Source: Actinomycetes bacterium (lineage in GTDB: Bacteria > Actinomycetota > Actinomycetes > Actinomycetales > Microbacteriaceae). Taken from it: DNA of 64,000 bases. Below the pieces are notes generated by a model that was given only the letters and a program-made list of their open reading frames with translations, was not told the DNA's origin and did not search any database. This document shows positions 34,339-43,357 of the stretch, one piece after another. A program made the translations under genes and the position numbers. The stretch is from positions 10,083-74,082 of the forward strand of contig JAEWJX010000118.1 in assembly GCA_023386365.1 (NCBI GenBank). The letters are read 5' to 3'. Positions within the stretch are counted from its first letter, which is position 1. The number at the start of each line of letters is the position of its first letter.

Positions 34339-36225
34339 TCACCCGGAGCGGATGAATGAGGGTGTGGCGGCCGGCACGACGAGGCCGGTCGGCGGCCCGG
34401 TCAGCGCTCGCAGGGCGTAGAGGATGGTCGCGAGGTCCACGGCCTCCTGGATCAGGGCCCCGGCGACTGCCGGGATGACGCCGGTGGTGGCGACCAGCAT
34501 CAGTCCGATGCTGAGCGCGATGCCGATCCAGATCGCCGCATAGGCGACCCGCAGCGTGTGGCGCCCGATCGAGATGGCGTCGGCGACACCCCCCAGCGAG
34601 TCCCTCAGGATCACGGCATCGGCGGCCTCACCCGCCGCAGTCGAACCTTTCGCGCCCATCGCGATCCCGACGTCGGCGGCCGCCAGAACGGGCGCGTCGT
34701 TCACCCCGTCACCCACCATCAGCACGGGGCGGGGTCGCATCTCGGCGGCGAGACGCACCTTCTCGGGCGGCAGGAGTTCGGCGAACACCTCGGTGATTCC
34801 CACCTCGCGGGCCACCGCATCCGCCGTCGGTTGCGCGTCGCCGGTGAGGATCGCGACCCGCTCCACGCCGCGCGATCGCAGCCATTCGACGACGGCGCGC
34901 GACTCGGGTCGCGGATCGTCGGCGAGCAGGAGCGTCCCGGCAAAATGGCCGTCGACCGCGACATACGCGGCCGCCTCACCCGCGTCGATGGGGCGCCGCA
35001 CGGTGTCGGGTGCGATAGAGGCGACGTAGGCGGGCTTGCCCACCACCACGGTGTGGCCGTCGATCACCGCCGTCACACCGTTCGTGGCCTCCTCGCGGGC
35101 GTCCACGGCGGGACGCGGCGGGATGCCGCGATCGGCGGCAGCGCGGCGGATGCCATCGGCGAGCACATGGCTGGAGTACTGCTCCGCAGAGGCGGCGAGC
35201 GCGAGGAGTTCGTCGGCGTCTCCCCCGGCGAAGGGCTCGACGGCGACGAGGTCGGGTCGGCCCTCCGTCAGAGTCCCGGTCTTGTCGAACGCCACCGATC
35301 GGATGCCGGCGAGCTGTTCGACGACCGCCCCGCCCTTCACGATGATGCCAGCCTTCGCGGCACGCGAGAGCCCTCCGAGGAAAGCGACCGGGGCCGCGAT
35401 CAGCAGGGGGCACGGGGTGGCCAGCACGAGCACCTCGGCGAACCGCGTCGGGTCGCCCGAGATCCCCCACGCCGCACCCGCGATCACCAGGGAGACCGCG
35501 GTGAACGGGATGGCGAAACGGTCGGCGAGCCGAACGGTCGGCGCGCGGTCCTCCTGCGCCTGCTTCACGAGCTCGACGATCTGCTGGTACTGGCTGTCGG
35601 CGCTGCGCCGCAGAGCCCGGATGCGGACCGCGCGGGTGCCGTTCACCGATCCGGAGAGCACCTCGTCGCCGACGGTGCGATGAGCGGGGAGGCTCTCGCC
35701 GGTGAGGGAGGACTCGTCGAACGATCCGTCCTCGCTGAGCAGCTCACCATCGACCGGAACGATCTCGGACGGGCGCACCAACAGCACATCCCCCACCTGC
35801 ACCTCGTCGGCCTGGGTGTCCTCCACCTCATCGCTGTCGGAGAGCGGATGCACGAGCACGTGAGCGAGCTGCGGCGAGCGATCGAGCAGCGCGGTGAGTT
35901 CGCGTGTGGCGCGTCGGCCCGCGTAGTCCTCGAGGGCCTCGCCACCCGACAGCATCAGCACGATCACGAGTGAGGCGATGTACTCGCCCACCGCGAGCGT
36001 CGCGATCATCGCCACCACGGCGAGGATGTCGAGGCCGACGTGGCCGCGCAGCACGTCGCGCACCATCCCGATCAGCGTCCAGGCGATCACCCCGCTCACG
36101 TAGACGATGGCGATCCACTTCGACGGTTGCGCGAATCCGGCCAGATCCAGGCCCAGCACCACGACCAGGACGACGACGGTGATCCACACGACCGGGTACC
36201 GGGCGATCAGGTGAACGAACCCCAC
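34339..36225 (-). CDS. Heavy-metal P1B-type ATPase
   Basis: The 628-residue protein has the P-type core: TGES loop (SLTGESLPA), the phosphorylation motif FDKTGTLTEG (near residue 314), TGDAQPTADAVA, and GDGVNDAPVLAAADVGIAMG. The transmembrane metal site is TPCPLLIA, and the HP locus is degenerate. No N-terminal heavy-metal-binding domain or His-rich region exists. Metal specificity cannot be assigned; TPC is not the CPC of copper or zinc pumps. The GTG start is preceded by an AT-richer region with an inverted repeat. Confidence 0.88.
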   Translation of the reverse strand: MGFVHLIARYPVVWITVVVLVVVLGLDLAGFAQPSKWIAIVYVSGVIAWTLIGMVRDVLRGHVGLDILAVVAMIATLAVGEYIASLVIVLMLSGGEALEDYAGRRATRELTALLDRSPQLAHVLVHPLSDSDEVEDTQADEVQVGDVLLVRPSEIVPVDGELLSEDGSFDESSLTGESLPAHRTVGDEVLSGSVNGTRAVRIRALRRSADSQYQQIVELVKQAQEDRAPTVRLADRFAIPFTAVSLVIAGAAWGISGDPTRFAEVLVLATPCPLLIAAPVAFLGGLSRAAKAGIIVKGGAVVEQLAGIRSVAFDKTGTLTEGRPDLVAVEPFAGGDADELLALAASAEQYSSHVLADGIRRAAADRGIPPRPAVDAREEATNGVTAVIDGHTVVVGKPAYVASIAPDTVRRPIDAGEAAAYVAVDGHFAGTLLLADDPRPESRAVVEWLRSRGVERVAILTGDAQPTADAVAREVGITEVFAELLPPEKVRLAAEMRPRPVLMVGDGVNDAPVLAAADVGIAMGAKGSTAAGEAADAVILRDSLGGVADAISIGRHTLRVAYAAIWIGIALSIGLMLVATTGVIPAVAGALIQEAVDLATILYALRALTGPPTGLVVPAATPSFIRSG

Positions 36226-36266
36226 CCTGACACTCTGGCACCGCTCTCAACGAACTCGCAGAAAAA

Positions 36267-36293
36267 TAACGGTCTGATAACTAGACAGCGTTA
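36267..36293. promoter_or_regulatory. Inverted repeat upstream of the P-type ATPase
   Basis: TAACG.GTCT and AGAC..CGTTA form an imperfect inverted repeat about 40 bases before the ATPase GTG. It is a candidate metal-sensor operator; no sensor gene is adjacent except the MarR at 36454. Confidence 0.35.
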
Positions 36294-36381
36294 CCTTCCC
36301 GTTATACATTTCAAGTGCTTGATTCGTTTGCTGTGGCGAACCAAGCGGAATGTGATTGCAGGACACTCTTGGTGCAAGGGA

Positions 36382-36415
36382 GAGGGTCGGCCGCGCGCCT
36401 CTGCGGCCGGCCCTC
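36382..36415. terminator. Long hairpin between ATPase and MarR genes
   Basis: A 13-base-pair stem with one G-U pair (GAGGGTCGGCCGC against GCGGCCGGCCCTC) closes an 8-base loop. It lies in the 228-base gap between divergent genes and could end a small transcript or act in the ATPase leader. The rest of the gap is AT-richer than its surroundings and holds no gene I can support. Confidence 0.4.
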
Positions 36416-36440
36416 AATCACCTTAAAGAGCAGTCGTCCG

Positions 36441-36446
36441 TAGAGT
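36441..36446 (+). promoter_or_regulatory. Leaderless -10 element for the MarR-photolyase operon
   Basis: TAGAGT lies 7 bases before the GTG at 36454. Confidence 0.5.
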
Positions 36447-36453
36447 GATCCTC

Positions 36454-36894
36454 GTGAGTGAACGCACCGACGCCGTCGACGCCTGGGAATCGCTCTACCG
36501 CGCGCAGGTCGCAGTGCTGCGGCAGCTGCTGACCGAGTTCCCGGATGACGAGGTCTCGTTCACCGAGTACGACGTGCTCTTCAACCTGTACCGGCAGAGC
36601 GACCGCGCCCTCCGCATCCGCGACCTCAACCGGCACCTGCTGCTCACCCAGCCGAGCGTGAGCCGACTGCTCGACCGCCTCGCCTCACGCGGCATCGTCA
36701 CGAAGACCCCCGACCCCCGCGACGCGCGCGGCACCATCGTCACCCTCACGGATCGCGGAGCCGAGGTGTTCCGCCGCGTCGGGGCCCAGCACGGACGCTC
36801 GATCATCGCCCGGATGTCGGTGCTGAGCCGCGAGGAGCAGCAGCAACTCGCGCGACTCACCGAGAAGCTGCGCGCCGGAGCCTCCCCCGGGTGA
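36454..36894 (+). CDS. MarR-family regulator coupled to photolyase
   Basis: The 146-residue protein has a MarR winged helix: FTEYDVLFNLYRQ, LNRHLLLTQPSVSRLLDRLASRGIV and the wing TPDPRDARGTIVTLT. The GTG at 36454 is chosen from its spacing to TAGAGT; a GTG 9 bases upstream is possible. Its stop overlaps the photolyase start in GTGA. A regulator coupled to a DNA-repair enzyme suggests control by stress or light, but the signal is unknown. Confidence 0.83.
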   Translation: MSERTDAVDAWESLYRAQVAVLRQLLTEFPDDEVSFTEYDVLFNLYRQSDRALRIRDLNRHLLLTQPSVSRLLDRLASRGIVTKTPDPRDARGTIVTLTDRGAEVFRRVGAQHGRSIIARMSVLSREEQQQLARLTEKLRAGASPG

Positions 36895-38234
36895 GCGACG
36901 CACCGACGCTCGTCTGGTTCCGCGACGACCTGAGGGTCGCCGACCACCCGGCGCTGCACGCCGCCGCAGACAGCGGCCGCGACGTGATCGCCGTCTACGT
37001 GTACGACGAGCACGGAGACGGGGTGCGTGCACCGGGTGCGGCCGCGCGCTGGTGGCTGCACCATTCGCTCGCCGCGCTGGGCACCGAGCTCGCCGCGCTC
37101 GGCGTGCCCCTGGTGCTGCGTCGCGGGCTCGCCGCCGAGGTGATCCCCTCACTCGTGGCAGAGACCGGCGCCGACGCGGTGCTCTGGAACCGGCGCTACA
37201 GCCCAGCACGCGCGATCGACGCCCGGCTCAAGAGCGGACTCCGCGAGGCGGATGTCGACGCGCGGTCCCTGCCGGGCGACGTGCTCGCCGAACCGCAGGA
37301 CGTGCGCACCGCATCCGGGACCGCCTACAAGGTGTTCACCCCGTTCTGGAACTCGCTGCGCGGCTACCCTGTGGCGTCGCCCCTGCCGGCGCCCGACGGC
37401 ATCCGGGGTGCATCCGACGCGCCCGACTCCGACGAGCTCGACGCGTGGGGGCTACTGCCTCACGCCCCCGACTGGGCCGGCGGGCTCCGCGCCACGTGGA
37501 CGCCCGGCGAAGCCGCCGCCCGCGAACGCCTCGACGCGTTCGCCCAGGAGTTGGCCGGCTACGCCGACCGCGACCTGCCGGCCGTCGACGCCACCTCCCG
37601 CCTCAGCCCCCGGTTGCGGTGGGGCGAGCTCTCCCCCCGCCAGGTGTGGCACCGCATCCGCGCCGCCGGCGGCACGCAGTCGGACGAATTCCTGCGGGAA
37701 CTCGGGTGGCGTGATTTCTTCCGCCACACCCTCTTCCACGAGCCCCAGCTGGCCACCCGCAACCTGCGGCCCGAGTTCGACCTCTTCCCGTGGGCCGAAC
37801 CCGACGCCGACGAGCTGCGCGCCTGGCAGCACGGGCGCACCGGCATCCCGCTCGTCGACGCGGGGATGCGGGAGCTCTGGCACACCGGCACCATGCACAA
37901 CCGGGTGCGGATGAGTGCCGCCAGCTTCCTCATCAAGAACCTGCTCATCGACTGGCGGGTGGGTGAGCAGTGGTTCTGGGACACCCTCGTCGACGCCGAC
38001 GAAGCCTCCAACCCCGGCAACTGGCAGTGGGTGGCCGGCAGCGGGCAGGACGCCGCCCCCTACTTCCGCATCTTCAACCCCGAGCGACAGGCCGGGCGCT
38101 TCGACCCGGACGGTGTCTACCAGCGTCGGTGGATCCCCGAGCTGGACACCGACGCGTACCCGGAGCCCATCGTCGACCTGAAGGAGACGCGCGAGGCGGC
38201 GCTGGCCGCCTACGAGACCATCAAGCGACGCTGA
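36891..38234 (+). CDS. phr: Deoxyribodipyrimidine photo-lyase
   Basis: The 447-residue protein has the photolyase Rossmann-like N-domain (TLVWFRDDLRVADHPAL) and the FAD-binding helical domain with LGWRDFFRHTLFHEP, the MHNRVRMSAASFLIKNLLIDW core, and the class I signature WQWVAGSGQDAAPYFRIFNP. It would repair UV-induced pyrimidine dimers with light. The GTG overlaps the MarR stop. A dispersed repeat follows the stop. Confidence 0.92.
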   Translation: MSDAPTLVWFRDDLRVADHPALHAAADSGRDVIAVYVYDEHGDGVRAPGAAARWWLHHSLAALGTELAALGVPLVLRRGLAAEVIPSLVAETGADAVLWNRRYSPARAIDARLKSGLREADVDARSLPGDVLAEPQDVRTASGTAYKVFTPFWNSLRGYPVASPLPAPDGIRGASDAPDSDELDAWGLLPHAPDWAGGLRATWTPGEAAARERLDAFAQELAGYADRDLPAVDATSRLSPRLRWGELSPRQVWHRIRAAGGTQSDEFLRELGWRDFFRHTLFHEPQLATRNLRPEFDLFPWAEPDADELRAWQHGRTGIPLVDAGMRELWHTGTMHNRVRMSAASFLIKNLLIDWRVGEQWFWDTLVDADEASNPGNWQWVAGSGQDAAPYFRIFNPERQAGRFDPDGVYQRRWIPELDTDAYPEPIVDLKETREAALAAYETIKRR

Positions 38235-38239
38235 CGGTG

Positions 38240-38276
38240 GGTTTCGATACGCCGCGCTGCGCGCGGCTACTCAACC
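38240..38276. repeat. Dispersed palindromic repeat between phr and the kinase gene
   Basis: Read on the minus strand it begins GGTTGAGTAGC, has a CGCGCGCAGCGCG middle, and ends GCGTATCGAAACC. It lies between convergent genes, provides the kinase stop codon (TGA), and resembles 29892-29930. It may act as a bidirectional terminator. Confidence 0.6.
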
Positions 38277-39164
38277 AGCGAAGAGAGGGCGGCCGCCGAT
38301 GACGGTCACCGCGCAGGCGGCGACGAACACACCCGTGTGGGCGGCCTCGACCGCATCCCAGCGCCCCACCCACGACTCGAGGAAGCCCGCGGTGAACGCG
38401 TCGCCCGCACCCGTCGGGTCGACCATGCGCGCGGCGGGCGCCGGCACATGCACCGGGTCGCCGCCATCGGTCACCACCAGTACCCCGTCCGAACCGAGCG
38501 TCAACGCCACCACGGGGAACCGGCGACCGAGGGCACGCGCGGCGGCCTCCGCATCGTCGACACCCGACAGCAGGCGCGCCTCGGCCAGGTTCGGGAACAG
38601 CAGCGTCGTGCCGTCGATCGCCTCCGAGAACTTCTCCACACCGAAGTCGGAGATGTAGCCGGTGGATGCCGGGTTCACCGACACCGGCACGCCCGCCCGC
38701 TTCGCGCGCTCGATGAGCGCCCGGGTGTTCGCGGCCCCGAACCCGTCGAGGATCGAATAGCCGCTCACGTGGAGCACCGCCGCCTCCGCGAGCAGGTCGT
38801 CGGTGACCGTGTCGACCCGCAGTGCCGCGTTGGCGCCGCGCTCGGTGAGCATCGACCGCTCCTCGCCGTCGACGACGATGATGATCGTGCCGGTGGGGAT
38901 GGCGTCCTCCACCTGCAGGTGCGGCTCCACCCCGCCCTCGCGGAAGACCCGCTCGTGCTCGGCCGCGTCGTGCGCACCGACGGCGCCCACGAAGTCGACG
39001 GCCACGCCGCGCGACCCGAGCCACGCGGCGGTGTTCGCCGCCGACCCACCGGGACGCGGGCGGATGCTCGACGGGGTGTCGGTGTCCGGCCGCACCGTGA
39101 TGCGGGGCACGGCGACGATGTCGTTGATGACGTCGCCGACGAGGACGATCCGGGAGCCGGTCAC
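38271..39164 (-). CDS. psuK: PfkB-family carbohydrate kinase, probable pseudouridine kinase
   Basis: The 297-residue protein has the PfkB signatures: RPGGSAANTAAWLGSRG near residue 36 and the catalytic DPTGAGDAFTAGFLESW near 250. The GTG start overlaps the psuG stop in GTGA. Adjacent psuG makes pseudouridine kinase the best guess; ribokinase-like activity on another sugar cannot be excluded. The stop lies in a dispersed repeat. Confidence 0.8.
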   Translation of the reverse strand: MTGSRIVLVGDVINDIVAVPRITVRPDTDTPSSIRPRPGGSAANTAAWLGSRGVAVDFVGAVGAHDAAEHERVFREGGVEPHLQVEDAIPTGTIIIVVDGEERSMLTERGANAALRVDTVTDDLLAEAAVLHVSGYSILDGFGAANTRALIERAKRAGVPVSVNPASTGYISDFGVEKFSEAIDGTTLLFPNLAEARLLSGVDDAEAAARALGRRFPVVALTLGSDGVLVVTDGGDPVHVPAPAARMVDPTGAGDAFTAGFLESWVGRWDAVEAAHTGVFVAACAVTVIGGRPLFAG

Positions 39165-40078
39165 GGACGTGGCCCGATGCGCGACCAGGCCGTGGCGACA
39201 TCCGCCGCCACACGCACGTTGTTGCGCGCCAGGTCGAGGTTGACCTCGAGGCTCTTGCCGCCCGACGCTTCGACGATGTAGCCGAGCAGGAACGGGGTGA
39301 CGGCCTTGCCGCGCACCTCCGCCGCCTCGGCGGCGGCGAACGCGGTGGCGAGCACGCGGTCGTGCTCGGCCGGATCCCACTGCTGCTCGAGCGGGATCGG
39401 GTTCGCCAGCACGATGCCGGTGCGCGAACCGAACGCGTCGCGCGCGGCCATCACGGCGGCGACCTCGTCGGCGGTGTCGACCTTCCAGTCGAGCTCGAAC
39501 CCGGACTCACGCAGCCAGAACGCGGGGAACGCGGTGGTGCCGTATCCGACCACCGGCACCGACAGGGTCTCGAGACGCTCGAGGGTGGCGGCGATGTCGA
39601 GCACGCTCTTCACGCCAGCGCTCACCACGGTGACCGGCGACGAGGCGAGGGTGGTGAGGTCGGCCGACTCGTCGAACGTGTCGGATGCGCCGCGGTGCAC
39701 ACCGCCGAGCCCACCGGTCGCGAACACGCGGACCCCGGCGAGACCCGCCAGGTGGGCGGTCGCGGCGACGGTGGTGGCACCCGAACGGCCGAGAGCGGCC
39801 AGGATCGGCAGGTCGCGCACGGAGGCCTTCGTCAGGTCTTCCTCGGCGATGCGGCGCACGCCATCCGCGTCGAGACCGATCTGCGGCACCCCGTCGAGCA
39901 CGGCGATCGTCGCGGGCGTCACACCCTTCTCGCGGAGGATCTCCTCGAACTCGACCGCCGCCTCGTGGTTACGGGGACGCGGCAGGCCGTGGCTGATGAT
40001 GGTCGACTCGAGAGCGACGACCGGTCGGCCGGCGGCGAGCGCGTCGGCGACCTCGGAGGAGACGTGGAAGGCGGTCAT
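39161..40078 (-). CDS. psuG: Pseudouridine-5'-phosphate glycosidase PsuG
   Basis: PsuG splits pseudouridine 5'-phosphate into uracil and ribose 5-phosphate. The 305-residue protein has the signature ALESTIISHGLPRPRN, DGVPQIGLD, TTVAATAHLAGLAGVRVFATGGLGGVHRGA (in parts), and SAGVKSVLDIAATLE, with the catalytic lysine in the last segment. Uracil would feed Upp. It is unusual in overlapping the alkyl-DHAP synthase-like gene by 4 bases (ATGA). Confidence 0.93.
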   Translation of the reverse strand: MTAFHVSSEVADALAAGRPVVALESTIISHGLPRPRNHEAAVEFEEILREKGVTPATIAVLDGVPQIGLDADGVRRIAEEDLTKASVRDLPILAALGRSGATTVAATAHLAGLAGVRVFATGGLGGVHRGASDTFDESADLTTLASSPVTVVSAGVKSVLDIAATLERLETLSVPVVGYGTTAFPAFWLRESGFELDWKVDTADEVAAVMAARDAFGSRTGIVLANPIPLEQQWDPAEHDRVLATAFAAAEAAEVRGKAVTPFLLGYIVEASGGKSLEVNLDLARNNVRVAADVATAWSRIGPRP

Positions 40079-41781
40079 CCCTCCACGTTAACCCGGACTT
40101 CGGGCACCACTTTGCCGGGGTTGAAGTTCTCGCCCGGGTCGGCGGATGCGAACAGGCCCCGCATGACGGCGACACCCTCCGACGAGATGTCCTGCTCGAT
40201 CCACGGCGAATGCTCCACGCCCACACCGTGGTGGTGCGAGATGGTGGCGCCGTTGTCGACGAACGCCTGCTGGATGGCCGACTTCACGACGTCGTACTCG
40301 CGCAGCGGCTCATCACCGAACACGAACGCGAACGTGAAGTACAGGCACGCGCCCGAATGGTACGAGTGAGAGAGGTGGGCCATGATCCACCCCTTCGTGC
40401 CGAGCTCGTCGTACGCCTTCTCGGCTGCGGCGATCGTCGCGTCGTACACGCCCGCCAACTTCGACCACGGTGCCGCCGTCTCGGAGACGTCGCCCGCGGC
40501 GCCCCGGTCGAGCAGGAAGTCGCGCAGGTACGGGGTGTCGAACTTCTTCTGGTCGTACAGCACGCCGGGACCCGTGCCCACGCCCATGCCGCCGTGCGCC
40601 TTCACGATCGCGCCGACCAGCTTCTTCTGCCGCTTCACATGCTCGGCGCCGCCCTCGAAGCCGATGAACGAGAGGCAGATGTCCTCCAGGTTCCACCCCT
40701 TCGACTTCATCAGCGCGGGCAGCACCTTGCCGGCGAGCAGCGCATCCATGCCGTGGCGTTCCTTGCTGGTCGCCATCGAGAAGCCGGTCTCGCGGTAGTC
40801 GGACACACGCGTGATGATCGGCGACGCATCCGACTCGGAGATCGCCTGCATGGCCGCAAGTCCCGCGGCCCAGTTGGGGAAGAAGTACGCCTGGATCTCG
40901 CGCACCTCCGCCACCCGGTGCACCTGCGCGGTCACCTCGGTGATGACGCCGAGTCGCCCCTCCGAGCCGACGATCATCTCCCGCACGCTCGGGCCGGTGG
41001 ATGCGGACGGGATCGCCGGGATCACCAGCACGCCGTCGCGGTCCGGATGCGAGGGGCGCACCACACGGAGGCCGCGCACGATCTGCGCGATGTCGCCGTA
41101 CTTGTCCGACTGCATGCCCGACGAGCGGGTGGCCGCCCACCCACCGATCGTCGAGTGGGTGAAGCTGTCGGGGAAGTGCCCGATCGTCCACCCCTGGGCG
41201 GCGAGCTGCGCCTCCAAGTGCGGGCCGAGGGCACCGGCCTGGATGCGCGCGAGACCCGAATCGGCGTCGATCGACAGCACCTGGTTGAGCCGGCCGAGGT
41301 CGAGCGACACGACCGCGCGCGACTCGTCGGCGCGCGGCTCCAGGCTGCCTGCGATGTTGCTGCCGCCGCCGAACGGGATGATCACCGCGTCCTCGGCGAC
41401 CGCCGCATCCACCACCCGCTGCACCTCGGCCTCGTCGGCCGGGTACACGACCACGTCGACCGCGCGGGCGATCTGGTTCGCGCGGATGCGCACCAGGTCG
41501 CGAAGGCTCTTGCCGTAGGTGTGCACCACGCGCTCCATCGCATCCGTGGCCACGTTGTCTTCGCCGACGATTCCGGCGAGCGCCGCCACGAACTCGGGGC
41601 GGGCGGCGGATGCGGCGAGGGTGACATCGTCGAACGCCGGCTGCTCAGCCTTCTGCGCGGTCGACAGATCCAGGCCCACCGCCTTCAGCACGAACGGCGC
41701 GAAACCGGGCTTGTCCTCGTGGTGGAAGCCGACGCCCTCGACGCCCCAGCCCCACCACTTCATGTGCTCGACGTCGGTCAC
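40075..41781 (-). CDS. Alkyldihydroxyacetonephosphate synthase (AGPS) homologue
   Basis: The 568-residue protein is a FAD-linked VAO/PCMH enzyme with AGPS hallmarks. The N-terminus has MKWWGWG (residues 7-13), as in AGPS. The FAD domain has PFGGGSNIAGS, GHFPDSFTHSTIGGW and RSSGMQSDKYGDI, and GSEGRLGVITEV. The C-terminal active site has SHSYHSGACLYFTFAF and the triple histidine ISHHHGVG (516-518). AGPS exchanges the acyl chain of acyl-DHAP for a fatty alcohol, forming the ether bond. It is coupled to PlsC upstream and PsuG downstream by ATGA overlaps. Confidence 0.88.
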   Translation of the reverse strand: MTDVEHMKWWGWGVEGVGFHHEDKPGFAPFVLKAVGLDLSTAQKAEQPAFDDVTLAASAARPEFVAALAGIVGEDNVATDAMERVVHTYGKSLRDLVRIRANQIARAVDVVVYPADEAEVQRVVDAAVAEDAVIIPFGGGSNIAGSLEPRADESRAVVSLDLGRLNQVLSIDADSGLARIQAGALGPHLEAQLAAQGWTIGHFPDSFTHSTIGGWAATRSSGMQSDKYGDIAQIVRGLRVVRPSHPDRDGVLVIPAIPSASTGPSVREMIVGSEGRLGVITEVTAQVHRVAEVREIQAYFFPNWAAGLAAMQAISESDASPIITRVSDYRETGFSMATSKERHGMDALLAGKVLPALMKSKGWNLEDICLSFIGFEGGAEHVKRQKKLVGAIVKAHGGMGVGTGPGVLYDQKKFDTPYLRDFLLDRGAAGDVSETAAPWSKLAGVYDATIAAAEKAYDELGTKGWIMAHLSHSYHSGACLYFTFAFVFGDEPLREYDVVKSAIQQAFVDNGATISHHHGVGVEHSPWIEQDISSEGVAVMRGLFASADPGENFNPGKVVPEVRVNVEG

Positions 41782-42539
41782 GATGCTTCTCCTTCGGGCG
41801 ACGGGTTCTGCTGCTCGGGCGGCAGCGCCTCGGGCGACGCGCCCAGAATACGGGGTGCGTGAGCCTCATGCAGGCGCACGATCTCGGCGCGGATACGGGC
41901 CGTGAACTCCGCCGCCGTCTCACCCGCCTCGGCCGTCATCGGGGCGCCGAACACCACACCCACCGGCAGACGACCCGGCTTCGGCCAGTTCGACCCGCGC
42001 GGGTGAGCGGCGCCCGCACCGATCAGAGCCACGGGCACGCATGGCACATCCGATGCGATGGCCAGCGATGCGGCGCCCGGCTTGAACCGGCCCATCTCAC
42101 CCGTCTTCGACCGTGTGCCCTCCGGGAACACCAGCAGCGGCACCCCCCGGTCGAGCAGCGACTTCGCCGACACGCTGCGCGGGTTCGACCCGCTGCGGTC
42201 CACCGGGAACGCGTTGAAGAACAGGGCGGTGAGGCCGCGGCGCCACCACACGTCGAAGAAGTAGTCGGCGGCGGCGCCCGCCGCCAGGTAGCGCGCCTGC
42301 TTGCGCGGCAGCGCCCCCATGATGAGCGGCGCATCCAGGTGGCTGGAGTGATTCGCGATCACGACGAACGCTTTCGGCACGTTCTTCAGCAGCTTCGTGC
42401 CGACCACCGTCACCCGCACGGTCGACCAGGCGACGGGCTTCAGCAGCATCCGCTGGGCCACGAAACGGGCCGACGCCTGACCTCTCGACGTGAAGCGGTC
42501 GCGTCTCGGCGCGGGCTGGTCCGCGCCGGTGGTCACCAT
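41778..42539 (-). CDS. 1-acylglycerol-3-phosphate acyltransferase-like protein (PlsC family)
   Basis: The 253-residue protein carries the acyltransferase HX4D motif in NHSSHLDAP (near residue 63) and FPEGTRSKTG (near 137). It acylates a glycerophosphate or, in this locus, possibly dihydroxyacetone phosphate. It has no clear signal and one amphipathic N-terminal region. It starts 45 bases after the SDR stop and overlaps the AGPS start, so it belongs to the same operon. Confidence 0.88.
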   Translation of the reverse strand: MVTTGADQPAPRRDRFTSRGQASARFVAQRMLLKPVAWSTVRVTVVGTKLLKNVPKAFVVIANHSSHLDAPLIMGALPRKQARYLAAGAAADYFFDVWWRRGLTALFFNAFPVDRSGSNPRSVSAKSLLDRGVPLLVFPEGTRSKTGEMGRFKPGAASLAIASDVPCVPVALIGAGAAHPRGSNWPKPGRLPVGVVFGAPMTAEAGETAAEFTARIRAEIVRLHEAHAPRILGASPEALPPEQQNPSPEGEAS

Positions 42540-42584
42540 GCGCTCCAGGCTAGTCCCGCCCCATGCCCCTTCGGGTACCGACCG

Positions 42585-43352
42585 CTACTTGTGGCGCGAG
42601 CTGGAGAGCTTGCGCGAGACCCAGCGCACGGTGGCGCGGGGCAGGTGGCGCAACAGCCAGGAGAGGAAGCGGTACCGCACCGACGGTGTCGAGATGGGCT
42701 TGCCGCGTTCTACGTCGCGCAGGCAGGTGGCGACCAGCGCATCCGCGTCGAGCCACAGCCAGCCGGGGATCGACGACTTGCGGATCTCGGCACGGTCGTG
42801 GAACTCGGTGTGCACCCAGCCGGGCATCAGCGCGGTGACGGTGACGCCGGTGCCGTGCAGGCCGTTGGAGAGGCTCTCGCTGTAGACCCGCATCCAGGCT
42901 TTGATCGCCGAGTACAGGCCCATAGAGAGGTAGCCGGCGACGCTGGCGACGTTGATGATCGCGCCGTGGCCGCGGTCGCGCATCCCGGGCACCACGGCAG
43001 CAGAGAGCACGAGCGGTGCGCGCACCATCACCTCGAGGGCGTGCGCCGCCTCGTCGAGGTCGGGGTCGGCGAGGCGCGTCTTCATGCCGTAGCCGGCGTT
43101 GTTGACGAGCAGGTCGATGGGGCGTTCGCGGTCGGCGAGACGCGCCGCGACGAGGTCGATGCCGGCCGGGTCGCCGAGGTCGGCGGCGATCACCTCCACC
43201 TGGCGCCCATCCGTTCGCAGCTCGGCTCCGAACTCCTCCAGACGGGATGCGGTGCGCGCCACGAGCACCAGGTCGTAGCCGCGCGCGGCGAGGGTTCGGG
43301 CGAAGGCGGCGCCGATTCCGGCGGTGCCTCCCGTCACGAGAGCGATGGGCAT
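42585..43352 (-). CDS. Short-chain dehydrogenase/reductase (SDR)
   Basis: The 255-residue classical SDR has TGGTAGIG (cofactor), NNAGYG, and the catalytic YSAIK in SVAGYLSMGLYSAIKAW. Its close position to the AGPS and acyltransferase genes suggests reduction of a lipid ketone such as acyl- or alkyl-DHAP, but this is inference. The ATG is 6 bases after TATCGT, half of a symmetric -10 element shared with the divergent operon. Confidence 0.86.
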   Translation of the reverse strand: MPIALVTGGTAGIGAAFARTLAARGYDLVLVARTASRLEEFGAELRTDGRQVEVIAADLGDPAGIDLVAARLADRERPIDLLVNNAGYGMKTRLADPDLDEAAHALEVMVRAPLVLSAAVVPGMRDRGHGAIINVASVAGYLSMGLYSAIKAWMRVYSESLSNGLHGTGVTVTALMPGWVHTEFHDRAEIRKSSIPGWLWLDADALVATCLRDVERGKPISTPSVRYRFLSWLLRHLPRATVRWVSRKLSSSRHK

Positions 43353-43357
43353 GACGT

